From: Proteus vulgaris
Lineage (GTDB): Bacteria; Pseudomonadota; Gammaproteobacteria; Enterobacterales; Enterobacteriaceae
Length of the DNA stretch: 64,000 nt
Direction of reading: 5' to 3'
Assembly: GCA_901472505.1 (NCBI GenBank)
Contig: LR590468.1
Span: 3,633,501-3,697,500, forward strand
Part shown: piece by piece, positions 17,087 through 26,457 of the stretch
How positions within the stretch are numbered: position 1 is the first letter of the stretch
Layout of the letters: each line of letters starts with the position of its first letter
Program-made: the position numbers and the translations under genes
The notes under the pieces: model-generated
What the model was told of the DNA's origin: nothing
The model's database searches: none
Seen by the model: the letters and a program-made list of their open reading frames with translations, nothing else

Positions 17087-19054
17087 TCAACGGCTACGAT
17101 TTAATAACATTAAGCAAAGGAAATAGCTACCGCCTAAAATAGCGACTAAAGTGCCTGCTGCGATTTGTGCGGGGTAAATAAATATTTGTCCAAGCCAATC
17201 AGCCCAAACCATTAAAGTTCCACCAATTAATCCTGAAACCATTAATTGCGATTTAATTTTTTGAGCACCCAGCAAGGCCGCCATATGAGGAGCCACTAAG
17301 CCAATAAAAGCAATAGGACCTACCGTTGAAGTCACTAAAGCACATAATAGCGAGACAATAATTAATAATATAATACTTGCGCGCTCCGTATGTAATCCGC
17401 GAGCTGAGGCAAAACTTCGACTAATTGATATTAATGCTAGCCAACGTGTTAATAAAAAGACACATCCCACAATCAATGTAATTGCGAATGCAAAATAGAG
17501 AGCCTGTTCACTGTTAACGCGATAAGTCGAGCCAGATAACCACAGTAAGATTTTATAACTACTTAATGAGCCTTTGGCTAAGAAAAATTGAATAAAGGCT
17601 TCTAAGCTCGCGGTTAATGCAATTCCCGTTAATATTAAACTGGCTGGCGCATATTGGTGCTTTTTTCCTAAGATTAATAGAATAATCATCACAACACAGC
17701 TACCTAATAATGCAATTCCCCACTGTGATGTTTGTAAGGTGCTCCCTAAAATTAAGCTCGAAAAAACTAACGAAAAAGTCGCACCTGATGAAACCCCTAA
17801 AATATCCGGACTGGCTAATGGATTGTAAATTAAACGTTGTAAAATAACGCCAGCAATAGCTAATGCAATACCTGCAAATAACGCAGCTAATAAACGAGGA
17901 GAGCGTAATGCCCATTGATAAACAGAAGGTATTTCCCAAAACCACTGATGCTCATTAATATGAATAAAAAGTGTAAGGGCTAACCCGAGCATTAATAATA
18001 CAAATATTCCTATCACGGTATACTTTGATACTGTTTTAGTCTGAGAATAAAGAGAAATAGACAGCTGATCTTGAGCTCGCATCCTCTTTTGACTAAACCA
18101 AATTAATGCAGGAGCACCAATAGCGGCGGCTGTCACACCACTTGGAATAACTGTATTGAGCCACTGACCAATCCATATTGCCAAGCTATCTGTAATCAGT
18201 AATAAACATATTCCCATTAAGCCACTGGCAATAAGCTCTTGACGAGCAGTTCTTGCGCCTAATGTTCTGACAATATTAGGTGCAAGTAATCCTATAAAAC
18301 TAATAACACCAACAACGGTAATCGACACTGAAACTAACCAAGTGCTTAATATAATAAAAAATACAAATGTAGGTAAAACAGGCAATCCCCGAGCCATTGC
18401 ACCTTCATGACCTAAACGCAATAAAGTGAGAATACGAGGGGCAAACATAAAAATAAGTAAAACAGGTGTAATTCGAGGTAATAACCAAAAAAACATCTCC
18501 CAACCATCTTGAGCAAGATCTCCAGCACCCCACATAAAGATATTCTGGGCGAATTGAGCATTTAACGTCACTAATGCGGTTGCAATCGCACCTAATAAGA
18601 TATTCACCACCATACCGGAAACAACAAGGGGTAAGCCGGTCATATTGCGAATACCTGCAATAATAATTACCAGAAAGAAGGCGAATAAAGCTCCCATTGT
18701 CGCAGCGAATGCGCTGTGATCAGCAACCCAATCTGTAAACCAGATATTCACAATAACTAAAGCTAACCAAGCGCCTGATGAAGTCCCTAACGTTAAAGGT
18801 GATGTCAGGTTATTTTGCGTTAATTGTTGCATTAAACTGCCGACAACACCGAAAATTCCCCCAATAAGCAGTGTCATTGCTAAACGTGGTAATTGAGCAT
18901 GAATAAAAAAAACATCGGCAAATAGGGTCTTCGTGTCTAAATGCCCCAGTAAATACCATTGGCGAGATAATGAAAGAGAATTATCAATTTGTAAACTGGT
19001 AATACTTAGTAAGATGATTGCCAAAAAATAGAAAGAAAATTGCTTAATGTTCAT
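17087..19054 (-). CDS. fhuB: Fe(III)-hydroxamate ABC permease FhuB (fused FecCD halves)
   Basis: A 655-residue inner-membrane protein made of two tandem BtuC/FecCD-type permease units of about 325 residues each. Repeated motifs appear in both halves: RLAMTLLIGGIFGVVGSLMQ versus RLLAALFAGIALAIAGVILQ, SPLTLGTSSGA versus SPDILGVSSGA, and VGVISFIGLLAPNIVR versus VGPIAFIGLVAPHMA. The fused form is diagnostic of FhuB, which imports ferrichrome-type hydroxamates. The start overlaps the fhuD stop by 11 bases, indicating translational coupling. Last gene of the siderophore operon. Confidence 0.92.
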   Translation of the reverse strand: MNIKQFSFYFLAIILLSITSLQIDNSLSLSRQWYLLGHLDTKTLFADVFFIHAQLPRLAMTLLIGGIFGVVGSLMQQLTQNNLTSPLTLGTSSGAWLALVIVNIWFTDWVADHSAFAATMGALFAFFLVIIIAGIRNMTGLPLVVSGMVVNILLGAIATALVTLNAQFAQNIFMWGAGDLAQDGWEMFFWLLPRITPVLLIFMFAPRILTLLRLGHEGAMARGLPVLPTFVFFIILSTWLVSVSITVVGVISFIGLLAPNIVRTLGARTARQELIASGLMGICLLLITDSLAIWIGQWLNTVIPSGVTAAAIGAPALIWFSQKRMRAQDQLSISLYSQTKTVSKYTVIGIFVLLMLGLALTLFIHINEHQWFWEIPSVYQWALRSPRLLAALFAGIALAIAGVILQRLIYNPLASPDILGVSSGATFSLVFSSLILGSTLQTSQWGIALLGSCVVMIILLILGKKHQYAPASLILTGIALTASLEAFIQFFLAKGSLSSYKILLWLSGSTYRVNSEQALYFAFAITLIVGCVFLLTRWLALISISRSFASARGLHTERASIILLIIVSLLCALVTSTVGPIAFIGLVAPHMAALLGAQKIKSQLMVSGLIGGTLMVWADWLGQIFIYPAQIAAGTLVAILGGSYFLCLMLLNRSR

Positions 19055-19953
19055 TATTTGGTGCCATATCTAATAAGCTTTCTGTAATAGCTTCTGCCAT
19101 TAACATTAACGATGTCACTCCGCCATAGTTCCATACAGGTTTCACGGAATGAAAATGCCCATTCTGTACAAATGGCATGGCTTGCCATAACACGGATTTT
19201 TGCAGTTTGCTTTCATCGGGGAATGGCAACATATAAAGGACGTAGCCTTGTTTAATATGTTGCAATACATTCATTCTTCGCTGATCAATTCCCCAAGGTT
19301 GAGGAGGTAATGATATGGCAGAATTTAGGCCTAACTTATTGACTACATAATCAGTTGTTGAATTTTCGGTGTATAAAAAAACAGAGGTTAATGTAGAAAA
19401 ACGGATCACCTCCACTTCAGGCAACGTAATAAATGCCCGCTGTAATTTACACTTTAATTGCACAAAAATGCTGTCCATCTCAGCCAGTTTTTGTTGTGCA
19501 AGTGCTGTTTTTCCCAAAAGAGAGGCTAGAGTATTAAAATGTGCCAAAGCAACTTCAGCAGCATTATCTTGGCGAGAAAAGTTAGGCAAATACATGACAG
19601 GGGCAATAGTTTTTAATACAGGCAATAAATCTTGTTGTGAACTTGACGCCAAAATAAGATCAGGCTTTAACGATGCCATTTTTTCTAAATTAGGCTCTGC
19701 CCGCATACCCACTTCTTCAATCGAATTCGGAGCAACAGGGTGAGCGACCCATTGGTTATACCCAGCAATTTCAGTTGCACCAATAGGAATAACATCAAGT
19801 GTTAATACTTGTTCCAGTAAATCCCAATCCAAAACAATAATACGTTGCGGTATTTTATTATTATTTTGTGTAGCATTAACGATGGGCGTAATAAATAAAA
19901 TAGGCAGACAAAAAAAACAGTGATTTAATTATTTTTTGTAATATTACACGCAT
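19044..19953 (-). pseudogene. fhuD: Fe(III)-hydroxamate periplasmic binding protein FhuD, frameshifted in the signal peptide
   Basis: From about codon 14 the frame encodes a class III binding protein matching FhuD: GATEIAGYNQWVAHP, VGMRAEPNLEKMASLKPDLI, and near the end VLWQAMPFVQNGHFHSVKPV. The only upstream ATG (19953) overlaps the fhuC stop and begins a signal-peptide-like MRVILQKIIKSLFF in another frame. A T8 run (A8 on plus, 19910-19917) separates them. With seven T the signal peptide continues as LFFCLPILFITPIVNATQ into the mature protein. As written, export would fail. Sequence error, slippage or phase variation are the options. Confidence 0.8.
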
Positions 19954-20726
19954 ACCACTGCCACCTTATGTTGTTGTGAATCTTTATTATCAGGATGCTC
20001 AATCAGCTTAATGGGTGTTTCATAAAGTGCAGAAAGCCGTTCATCATCAAAAAGTAATGAAGCTTCACCTTCAAATGCAATTTTCCCTTTTTTAAGCGCG
20101 ATAATATGAGTGGCATAACGTAAGGCAAGGTTAAGATCATGCAAAATAACGATAATACCAACATGTTGAGTTTGATTTAATTCACTCAATAATTCCATTA
20201 GTTGATATTGATGATGTATATCTAAAGCGGAAGTAGGTTCATCTAAAATTAAAATAGGTGATTGTTGAGCCAGTAACATTGCAACCCAAGCACGTTGACG
20301 TTCACCTCCAGATAAATCATCAGCGAGTGTGTCTGCAAAGGGAAGTACCCCCGCTTTTTCCATTGCCATTGTGATTATTTCATCATCTTTTCTATTCCAA
20401 CGGCCCAATGTTCCACGCCAAGGGAAACGACCTAATCGCACTAATTCTTTTACTGTTAATCCCGCAGAAGCTGGCAGTTTTTGCGGAAGAAAAGCTATTT
20501 TTTTAGCTCGTTCACGTGATTTATAGTGTGAGATATTGCACTTATTCAGTGTGATAGTTCCACTATCTGGCGCTTGCTGACCAGATAATAAACTAACTAA
20601 AGTCGATTTACCTGATCCATTATGGCCAAGCACGATAGTTAATCCAGAATCTGAAATACGTAGTGAGGAAATTGATAAAATGGTACGCCCACCGCGAACC
20701 ATTTGAATATTTGAGAGTTCAAACAT
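19944..20726 (-). CDS. fhuC: Fe(III)-hydroxamate ABC transporter ATPase FhuC
   Basis: About 260 residues with Walker A GHNGSGKST, Q-loop LPQK, signature LSGGERQRAWVAMLLAQ, Walker B LILDEPTSALD and the switch His in VILHDLNLA. It energises uptake through FhuB. Start taken at the ATG 20726, which has GAG upstream; a GTG at 20732 would add two residues. The end overlaps the start of fhuD by about ten bases and the receptor gene ends 73 bases upstream, so the order is receptor-fhuC-fhuD-fhuB. Confidence 0.92.
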   Translation of the reverse strand: MFELSNIQMVRGGRTILSISSLRISDSGLTIVLGHNGSGKSTLVSLLSGQQAPDSGTITLNKCNISHYKSRERAKKIAFLPQKLPASAGLTVKELVRLGRFPWRGTLGRWNRKDDEIITMAMEKAGVLPFADTLADDLSGGERQRAWVAMLLAQQSPILILDEPTSALDIHHQYQLMELLSELNQTQHVGIIVILHDLNLALRYATHIIALKKGKIAFEGEASLLFDDERLSALYETPIKLIEHPDNKDSQQHKVAVVCV

Positions 20727-20799
20727 GGTCACTCATTTATAAAATAATATTCCTCCATTTATTGTACGATTAGCAATAAATGAAGGAATAAGAAAAAAA

Positions 20800-22884
20800 T
20801 TACCAACGATATTTAGCATTCAATAAAACAGAGCGAGATTGGCCGTAATAACAGTAATAATCACAACCAGAGAGATATTCTTTATCAAGAATATTGTTGA
20901 TATTTAACTGTAATTGCCACTGTTTATTGAAGTTATAGATTGCAGCCATATCCCATAATGTTGCACTTGGTACTGTTAAATCACTGCTCTTCGGATTATC
21001 TTTAGATTTACCTAAATAACGCACACCTGTCCCTAAGATTAAATCTTGAGTCCCATTAACTGGAATAGTGTAACTGCCCCAAGCAGATGCGGTATGTTTA
21101 GGAATTAAGCCTGCTTGTTGTTTACCTTTATTACCTGTGTCATCGGTTTGCATATCGGTATAGGTATAATTGGCTTTTAACGCTAAACGTTCCGTTAATT
21201 GCATTTCACTTGTGAACTCCACGCCTTTAGATGTCACTTTACCGGTTTGTGTTGAAACAAAAGTCGTTGGGTTTGCAACAAGTGCATTCTTCTGTGTGAT
21301 ATCAAACCAAGCAATATTGAAGTAACCATCCATAAAATCAGGTGTGTACTTTATCCCTGCTTCAATTTGATCACCTTTTAACGGTTTATATAGATCGTTA
21401 GTCGCAGGGTCGATGGTGCTCATCACTTCAAAAGATTCGGAATAACTCACATAAGGAGACAGGCCATTATCTGCGAGATACATTAATCCTGTATTGAGAC
21501 TGAATTCACTATCAGTACGTGATTTGTCCTCATTTTTTGCTTGTGCTTTATTTTCTGTTTTTACCCAATCTTGACGTACGCCCGCGACTGCAACCCAGCG
21601 ATCGTCAAATTTAGTTTGATACTGTGAGTAAAGGCTATATTGTGTTTTGTCGATGGTACGATTGACATTATTAGCAGGATCAAGAGGGGTATATTTACCG
21701 TAAACAGGGTGCCACGGATTAATCGTACCAAAGTTGTAATTATCTTGCTCATCACCTTTGGTTTGGTGATATTGTAATTCAGCCCCTGCTAATAGCGTAT
21801 GCTCGAAATTATCTGTATCCCATTCACCGACAACATTATTATCAAAAGAAATACTTTGATTTTTACCATCACGGAAAACAACACCACGATTCAGTTCTGT
21901 TGTAGCAATATCTGAATTAGGGAATGCATAGACACTACGCAATAATAGATCGTTATAACCATAATTTAGACGTTGAGAAAAACGCCAAACATCATTGATA
22001 TTGCTTTCTAACAAATAACCCGCCGAAATTTGTGTACGTTTATATTTATCGTAACCTGGTTCGCCTAAATTCGTTGAAGGTTTAATTTTACCAAAAGGAG
22101 ATGAAATTAATGTCCCCGCGGCAGGGAAGAATGGATTGGTAGGTGTACCATCATCATGCAAATAGGTTGCCATAAAGGTCAGTGCTGTATTGTCAGTTAG
22201 ATTAATTGCAACACTTGGCGCAAGGTAAATATGCTTACTATCTGTGTGAGATAATTCTCCGTCTGATTTTTTCATTAACCCAACAAGGCGGTAGCGCACA
22301 CGTTTATCATCAGTGGCACTTGAAACATCAAAACCTAACCCACGTTGGTCATTATTTCCGACTTCAAGAAATACTTCATTTTGAGGCTTAAAGCTGGGTT
22401 TCTTTTGTACAACGTTAACCGCGCCACCTGGTGTCGATTCACCGAATAATACGGCCGAAGCGCCTTTTACCACTTCAATTTGTTCAAAACCATAAGGTTC
22501 AAGTAGCCATGTATAATAGCCATCACGAAAGAGACGACTATTATCTAAATATGTTGCCGCTTCAAAACCACGTACACGAAGCCAGTCAGTATCGTTATCA
22601 GCACCAAAGGGCTGAGAAACAACACCTGAAGTATAACGTAAGGCTTCATCGAGTTTTTGAGGAGCATGAGTTTCGAGATCTTTTTGGGAAATGACAGAAA
22701 CAGATTTAGGTGTTTCTTGCAAAAGAGTATTTACTTTTAGAGCTTGAGCGCTAACCACAAGCTTCTCAACTTGCTCTGTTTTTGCTGTTTCTTCCGCAAA
22801 AGCCGGTGTTGCTGCAATAAAAGGAAGGGAGGCAGAACAAAATAATGCCACTGGTTTTAATTTAAATGCACAAAAATCAATCAC
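20800..22884 (-). CDS. TonB-dependent siderophore receptor (hydroxamate type)
   Basis: A 694-residue outer-membrane receptor. Signal peptide to about residue 30 (...ATPAFA), TonB box near EKLVVSAQ, plug domain with SVSVISQKDL, LRVRGFEAATYLDNSR, EVVKGASAVLFGESTPGGAVN, then a 22-strand barrel ending in aromatic KYRW. The plug motifs are those of the FhuA/FhuE/FoxA group, and the neighbours fhuC-D-B support ferrichrome- or ferrioxamine-type ligands; the exact ligand is not determinable. A CDYYCYYG stretch near the C-terminus could form a disulfide, as in FhuA. First gene of the operon, with a Fur box in front. Confidence 0.88.
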   Translation of the reverse strand: MIDFCAFKLKPVALFCSASLPFIAATPAFAEETAKTEQVEKLVVSAQALKVNTLLQETPKSVSVISQKDLETHAPQKLDEALRYTSGVVSQPFGADNDTDWLRVRGFEAATYLDNSRLFRDGYYTWLLEPYGFEQIEVVKGASAVLFGESTPGGAVNVVQKKPSFKPQNEVFLEVGNNDQRGLGFDVSSATDDKRVRYRLVGLMKKSDGELSHTDSKHIYLAPSVAINLTDNTALTFMATYLHDDGTPTNPFFPAAGTLISSPFGKIKPSTNLGEPGYDKYKRTQISAGYLLESNINDVWRFSQRLNYGYNDLLLRSVYAFPNSDIATTELNRGVVFRDGKNQSISFDNNVVGEWDTDNFEHTLLAGAELQYHQTKGDEQDNYNFGTINPWHPVYGKYTPLDPANNVNRTIDKTQYSLYSQYQTKFDDRWVAVAGVRQDWVKTENKAQAKNEDKSRTDSEFSLNTGLMYLADNGLSPYVSYSESFEVMSTIDPATNDLYKPLKGDQIEAGIKYTPDFMDGYFNIAWFDITQKNALVANPTTFVSTQTGKVTSKGVEFTSEMQLTERLALKANYTYTDMQTDDTGNKGKQQAGLIPKHTASAWGSYTIPVNGTQDLILGTGVRYLGKSKDNPKSSDLTVPSATLWDMAAIYNFNKQWQLQLNINNILDKEYLSGCDYYCYYGQSRSVLLNAKYRW

Positions 22885-22895
22885 AATAGGTCACC

Positions 22896-22918
22896 GAATA
22901 ATAATCATTACTATTATC
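22896..22918 (-). promoter_or_regulatory. Fur box of the siderophore operon
   Basis: AATAATAATCATTACTATTA (within 22896-22918) matches the GATAATGATAATCATTATC consensus in most positions and lies 12 bases upstream of the receptor start. Iron-bound Fur would repress the operon. Confidence 0.7.
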
Positions 22919-23172
22919 ACTATTATTCATACAATCGATACTAAGGTAAATTAATTTATACAAAAATGTCTATAAATAATAATTTTTTGGGTTAATTAAC
23001 TGATTGTATTCATCCAAACAAGGCGACCACCAACAGAAGTGCTACGATGTAGTGCATTATAGCTTAAACATAAAGTCCACATTTCTGCTACTTATTGTGA
23101 ATAATTGCTCTGTTCATCACAAAATATAGCATCATTATTTTTAATAATTTGGAGTTTCCCTGCGTTTAATTG

Positions 23173-23380
23173 CATACCACTTTGCTATTCCCACCAGATT
23201 TAGATAAAGAAACACAGATTGAGTTATTGGAAAAATACTTAAATAGAGAAGAAATATAAAAATGATGGTATTTCTTTATCTTTTAATCAAAATAAAGTAT
23301 TCCTTATTTTTAAACACAAAGTTATCTATGAATTTATTAAAGATGATAAAAATATGAATGATATTGAAATTTACAAATAA
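23173..23380 (+). pseudogene. Unrecognised frameshifted coding relic
   Basis: Plus-strand sequence reads HTTLLFPPDLDKETQIELL then EKYLNREEI-stop. In the next frame it continues KKYKNDGISLSFNQNKVFLI to a TAA at 23380 (...NMNDIEIYK). The two pieces look like one hydrophilic protein broken by a single indel near 23258 and lacking its start. I cannot name the family. Confidence 0.3.
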
Positions 23381-23409
23381 GATTAATCATAAAATAGGGA
23401 ATAAAATAC

Positions 23410-23446
23410 AGTAAAAAGGCTCGATATATAGTTATCAAGCCTTTGA
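23410..23446 (-). terminator. Terminator of ybiT
   Basis: On the minus strand the arms AAAGGCTTGA and TCGAGCCTTT (one mismatch) are followed by a T run, about 30 bases after the ybiT stop codon. Confidence 0.65.
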
Positions 23447-23475
23447 TTATTTATCACTTTACCTATGTTATGAAA

Positions 23476-25074
23476 TTAAAGCATCACACCTTTTTTCGCG
23501 AGGAACTCATCATAAGTTCCTTGGAAATTAGTCACTTTTTCAGGTGTAATTTCAATAATGCGGTTTGCTAATGAGCTAACGAACTCACGATCATGAGAAA
23601 CAAAAATCAAAGTACCTTGATAGAGTTCTAATGCCATATTCAGTGATTCAATAGATTCCATATCCAAGTGGTTGGTTGGTTCATCCATGATCAGAATATT
23701 TGGTTTTTGCATCATCAGCTTACCAAATAACATTCTGCCTTTTTCACCACCTGATAAAACTTGAACTGATTTTTTCAAGTCATCTTGAGAGAACAGTAAA
23801 CGACCTAATACGCTACGTACAGATTGCTCGTCGTCTTCTGGTTTCATCCATAAGCTCATCCAATCAAATACGGTCATATCTACTTCAAAATCAGTTGCAT
23901 GATCTTGTGCATAATAACCAATATTTGAGTTTTCAGACCATTTTAAACGGCCTGTATCTGGTGTTAATTCACCGACTAATGTTTTAATCATCGTCGATTT
24001 ACCCACACCGTTATTACCTAGAATGGCAACTTTTTCGCCCACTTCAAGCATCATATTGACGTCTTTAAATAGTGGGGCATTATCATCATAGCCTTTAGAG
24101 ATATTTTCCACTTCAAGTGCATTACGGAATAATTTTTTATCTTGTTCAAAGCGGATGAATGGGTTTTGGCGGCTTGACGCTTTAACTTCAGCTAATTGAA
24201 TCTTTTCAATTTGCTTAGCGCGAGAGGTTGCTTGACGTGATTTAGATGCATTAGCGCTGAAGCGACTTACGAAAGATTGTAATTCACTAATCTGTGCTTT
24301 TTTCTTCGCATTATCCGCTAATAAACGTTCACGCGCTTGGGTTGCAGCAAACATATATTCATCATAGTTACCCGGATGAACGGCTAATGCGCCATAGTCA
24401 AGGTCAGCCATGTGCGTACAGACCATATTTAAGAAGTGACGATCATGGGAAATAATGATCATGGTACTGTTACGTTCATTTAGCGTTTGTTCAAGCCAAC
24501 GAATAGTATCAATATCCAAGTTATTCGTCGGTTCATCCAGTAACAAAATATCAGGATCAGCGAATAGAGCTTGTGCTAATAACACACGTAATTTCCAACC
24601 CGGTGCGACTTCGCTCATCGGGCCATTATGTTGTTCTAATGGAATGCCTACATTTAATAATAATTCGCCAGCACGAGATTCAACGGTATAACCGTCCATT
24701 TCGCCGAATTTTACTTCCAGATCGGCAACTCGTAAGCCGTCTTCTTCACTCATTTCTGGTAAGTTATAGATGCGTTCGCGCTCTTGTTTAACTTCCCAAA
24801 GTTCAGTGTGACCCATAATCACGGTATCAAGTACTGTATATTCTTCATAAGCAAATTGGTCTTGTTTTAATTTGCCAAGGCGCTCATTAGGATCAAGAAA
24901 TACGTTGCCGCTACTTGGTACTAAATCGCCACCTAAAATTTTCATAAAGGTTGATTTACCGCTACCGTTAGCCCCGATTAAACCATAGCGATTTCCGCCA
25001 CCGAATTTGACAGAAATGTTTTCAAACAGTGGCTTTGAGCCAAACTGCATAGTGATATTATTGCTGATTAACAA
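23476..25074 (-). CDS. ybiT: ABC-F ATPase YbiT
   Basis: A 532-residue duplicated ABC ATPase that follows E. coli YbiT closely over its entire length: [20 protein letters not shown] at the start, Walker A motifs GANGSGKST and GNNGVGKST, the linker [20 protein letters not shown] and [20 protein letters not shown], and Walker [12 protein letters not shown] and [11 protein letters not shown]. No membrane segments. YbiT belongs to the ribosome-associated ABC-F translation factors, whose exact role is still being worked out. Single gene with its own terminator; unlike the ABC-F gene at 6.7 kb no leader peptide is evident. Confidence 0.95.
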   Translation of the reverse strand: MLISNNITMQFGSKPLFENISVKFGGGNRYGLIGANGSGKSTFMKILGGDLVPSSGNVFLDPNERLGKLKQDQFAYEEYTVLDTVIMGHTELWEVKQERERIYNLPEMSEEDGLRVADLEVKFGEMDGYTVESRAGELLLNVGIPLEQHNGPMSEVAPGWKLRVLLAQALFADPDILLLDEPTNNLDIDTIRWLEQTLNERNSTMIIISHDRHFLNMVCTHMADLDYGALAVHPGNYDEYMFAATQARERLLADNAKKKAQISELQSFVSRFSANASKSRQATSRAKQIEKIQLAEVKASSRQNPFIRFEQDKKLFRNALEVENISKGYDDNAPLFKDVNMMLEVGEKVAILGNNGVGKSTMIKTLVGELTPDTGRLKWSENSNIGYYAQDHATDFEVDMTVFDWMSLWMKPEDDEQSVRSVLGRLLFSQDDLKKSVQVLSGGEKGRMLFGKLMMQKPNILIMDEPTNHLDMESIESLNMALELYQGTLIFVSHDREFVSSLANRIIEITPEKVTNFQGTYDEFLAKKGVML

Positions 25075-25290
25075 GACGAATACTCATTATTAGTGAATGA
25101 CAAAAGGTAATGGGGCCGCATTATGCCACAAATTCCCCCCATTAAGACAGTAAAGTGACAAATGACTATTGAGGAAATTTCATTGTAAGCAGAAAACGCA
25201 TCATAATGTGAGCTGTTGACCATAATAAAAGCAAGAAAAAAGAGATAACACATAGGTTATCTCTTAAGGTAATTGTATGGGTATTAATAT

Positions 25291-25920
25291 CTATGATTTA
25301 GTTGGCACTAAACCCGGTTCAACCACCGCATAAACTTGATCGTCTAGCAGATCAGCATCCATAAGTTGAGTCACTAAACGTGCGACATCACGACGATTAA
25401 CTAAGCCGTGAGTCTCTTCATATTGATAAAGCTGAGCTTTACCCGTTTCTTCACCATTCAGTAATCCGCCAGGTCTTACTATCGCATAATCAAAACGGCT
25501 AGTTTGCAGCCATACTTCAGCTAATGATTTTTCTCTAATGGCTTGACCAAAAGTTGCTTTTGCTCTGTCAGATAAGGCAACCCAACTATCGCCACAACCT
25601 AAAGAAGAAACCATGAGCATCCGTTGAAAACCCATTCTTTCTGCAGTATCAATCACTGTTCTATGCGCAAGATAATCATTTTCACCGCCCATTGTGGAAA
25701 TAATGTCTGCTTCTTTTCCCGCTAGTGTTAAAACAGCTTCAACCGCTTTAACGTCAATCGCATCACCGATGACGGTTTTAATTCCTTTCTTTTCTAAACG
25801 CTTCGCAGCTTCTTGGTGACGAACTAAAGCCACAATAGGGCGTTGTTGTGCTACACCAATATCAGCAATATGTGCACCAACACCTTTGCCACCAGCGCCA
25901 AAAATAATCCAAGTTTTCAC
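25291..25920 (-). CDS. chuY: Anaerobilin reductase-type NAD(P)-binding protein ChuY
   Basis: A 209-residue Rossmann-fold protein of the atypical SDR type, with the nucleotide loop FGAGGKGVGAHIA at the N-terminus and a YAIVRPGGLLNGE segment. Position directly after chuX and chuW in a heme operon identifies it with ChuY, which reduces the anaerobilin released by ChuW. Start is GTG (25920). Its ribosome site GAGGAA overlaps the end of chuX, so translation is probably coupled. Last gene of the operon. Confidence 0.82.
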   Translation of the reverse strand: MKTWIIFGAGGKGVGAHIADIGVAQQRPIVALVRHQEAAKRLEKKGIKTVIGDAIDVKAVEAVLTLAGKEADIISTMGGENDYLAHRTVIDTAERMGFQRMLMVSSLGCGDSWVALSDRAKATFGQAIREKSLAEVWLQTSRFDYAIVRPGGLLNGEETGKAQLYQYEETHGLVNRRDVARLVTQLMDADLLDDQVYAVVEPGLVPTKS

Positions 25921-25926
25921 GCGTGA

Positions 25927-26415
25927 TTATTCCTCATTTAATTGTTGTGCTAATTGACGGAAGGCTGATAATTGCTCTGGCAATAATTGACGATGTTCGT
26001 CTCTGCCAAGGAAAACCTTAAACATAGCAACGCCTTGTTGATTGAAAAATAAGATAGAGGCGGTATCCATCCCCATAAACTTACGTTCAATCATCGCAAT
26101 AGATTGGCAATTTTCGGCTTTAATATGGCCTGTCATTCCTTTTTTGCCCCGTAAGTTAAAATAGCCATGACGATGAAAACCATTTGGCAATTCACCGCTA
26201 AACTCTAAGATAACATCTTGAGTATGCACAAGCGTGGTGACATTACCCCATTTCATCACACTATCCCATACAGTATCGAATTTCTCGCCACGTATTAATG
26301 AGCGTAATGGCAAATGTCTCACAACCTCCAACAATGTGGTATTAAATTGTGTTGCAATAGTTTCCAATGTTCCATCAGGCTCAGTCATTAAAAATTGTTG
26401 TAACTCTGTATTCAT
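25927..26415 (-). CDS. hutX: Cytosolic heme carrier HutX/ChuX
   Basis: A 162-residue cytosolic protein of the HutX/ChuX family. It contains the typical WGNVTTLVHTQDVILEFSGE and NGFHRHGYFNLRGKKGMTGHI with conserved His, and KFMGMDTASILFFNQQGVAMFKVFLGRDEHRQL (positions about 105-140). It binds incoming heme and hands it on to the degrading enzyme. Follows chuW by 42 bases and precedes chuY by 6. Confidence 0.9.
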   Translation of the reverse strand: MNTELQQFLMTEPDGTLETIATQFNTTLLEVVRHLPLRSLIRGEKFDTVWDSVMKWGNVTTLVHTQDVILEFSGELPNGFHRHGYFNLRGKKGMTGHIKAENCQSIAMIERKFMGMDTASILFFNQQGVAMFKVFLGRDEHRQLLPEQLSAFRQLAQQLNEE

Positions 26416-26457
26416 GATGTTGTTTCCATCTTCTAATTAATATTCAGGGTAATAAAA

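Larger units (their letters stand above)
22919..23475. other. Spacer with a coding relic between the fhu operon and ybiT
   Basis: Apart from a relic at 23173-23380 and the ybiT terminator this spacer holds no recognisable gene. Confidence 0.35.

Noticed and set aside
22206..22694. Plus-strand frames opposite the siderophore receptor
   Set aside because: Antisense shadows of a well-supported TonB receptor; composition is atypical and no start signals are present.
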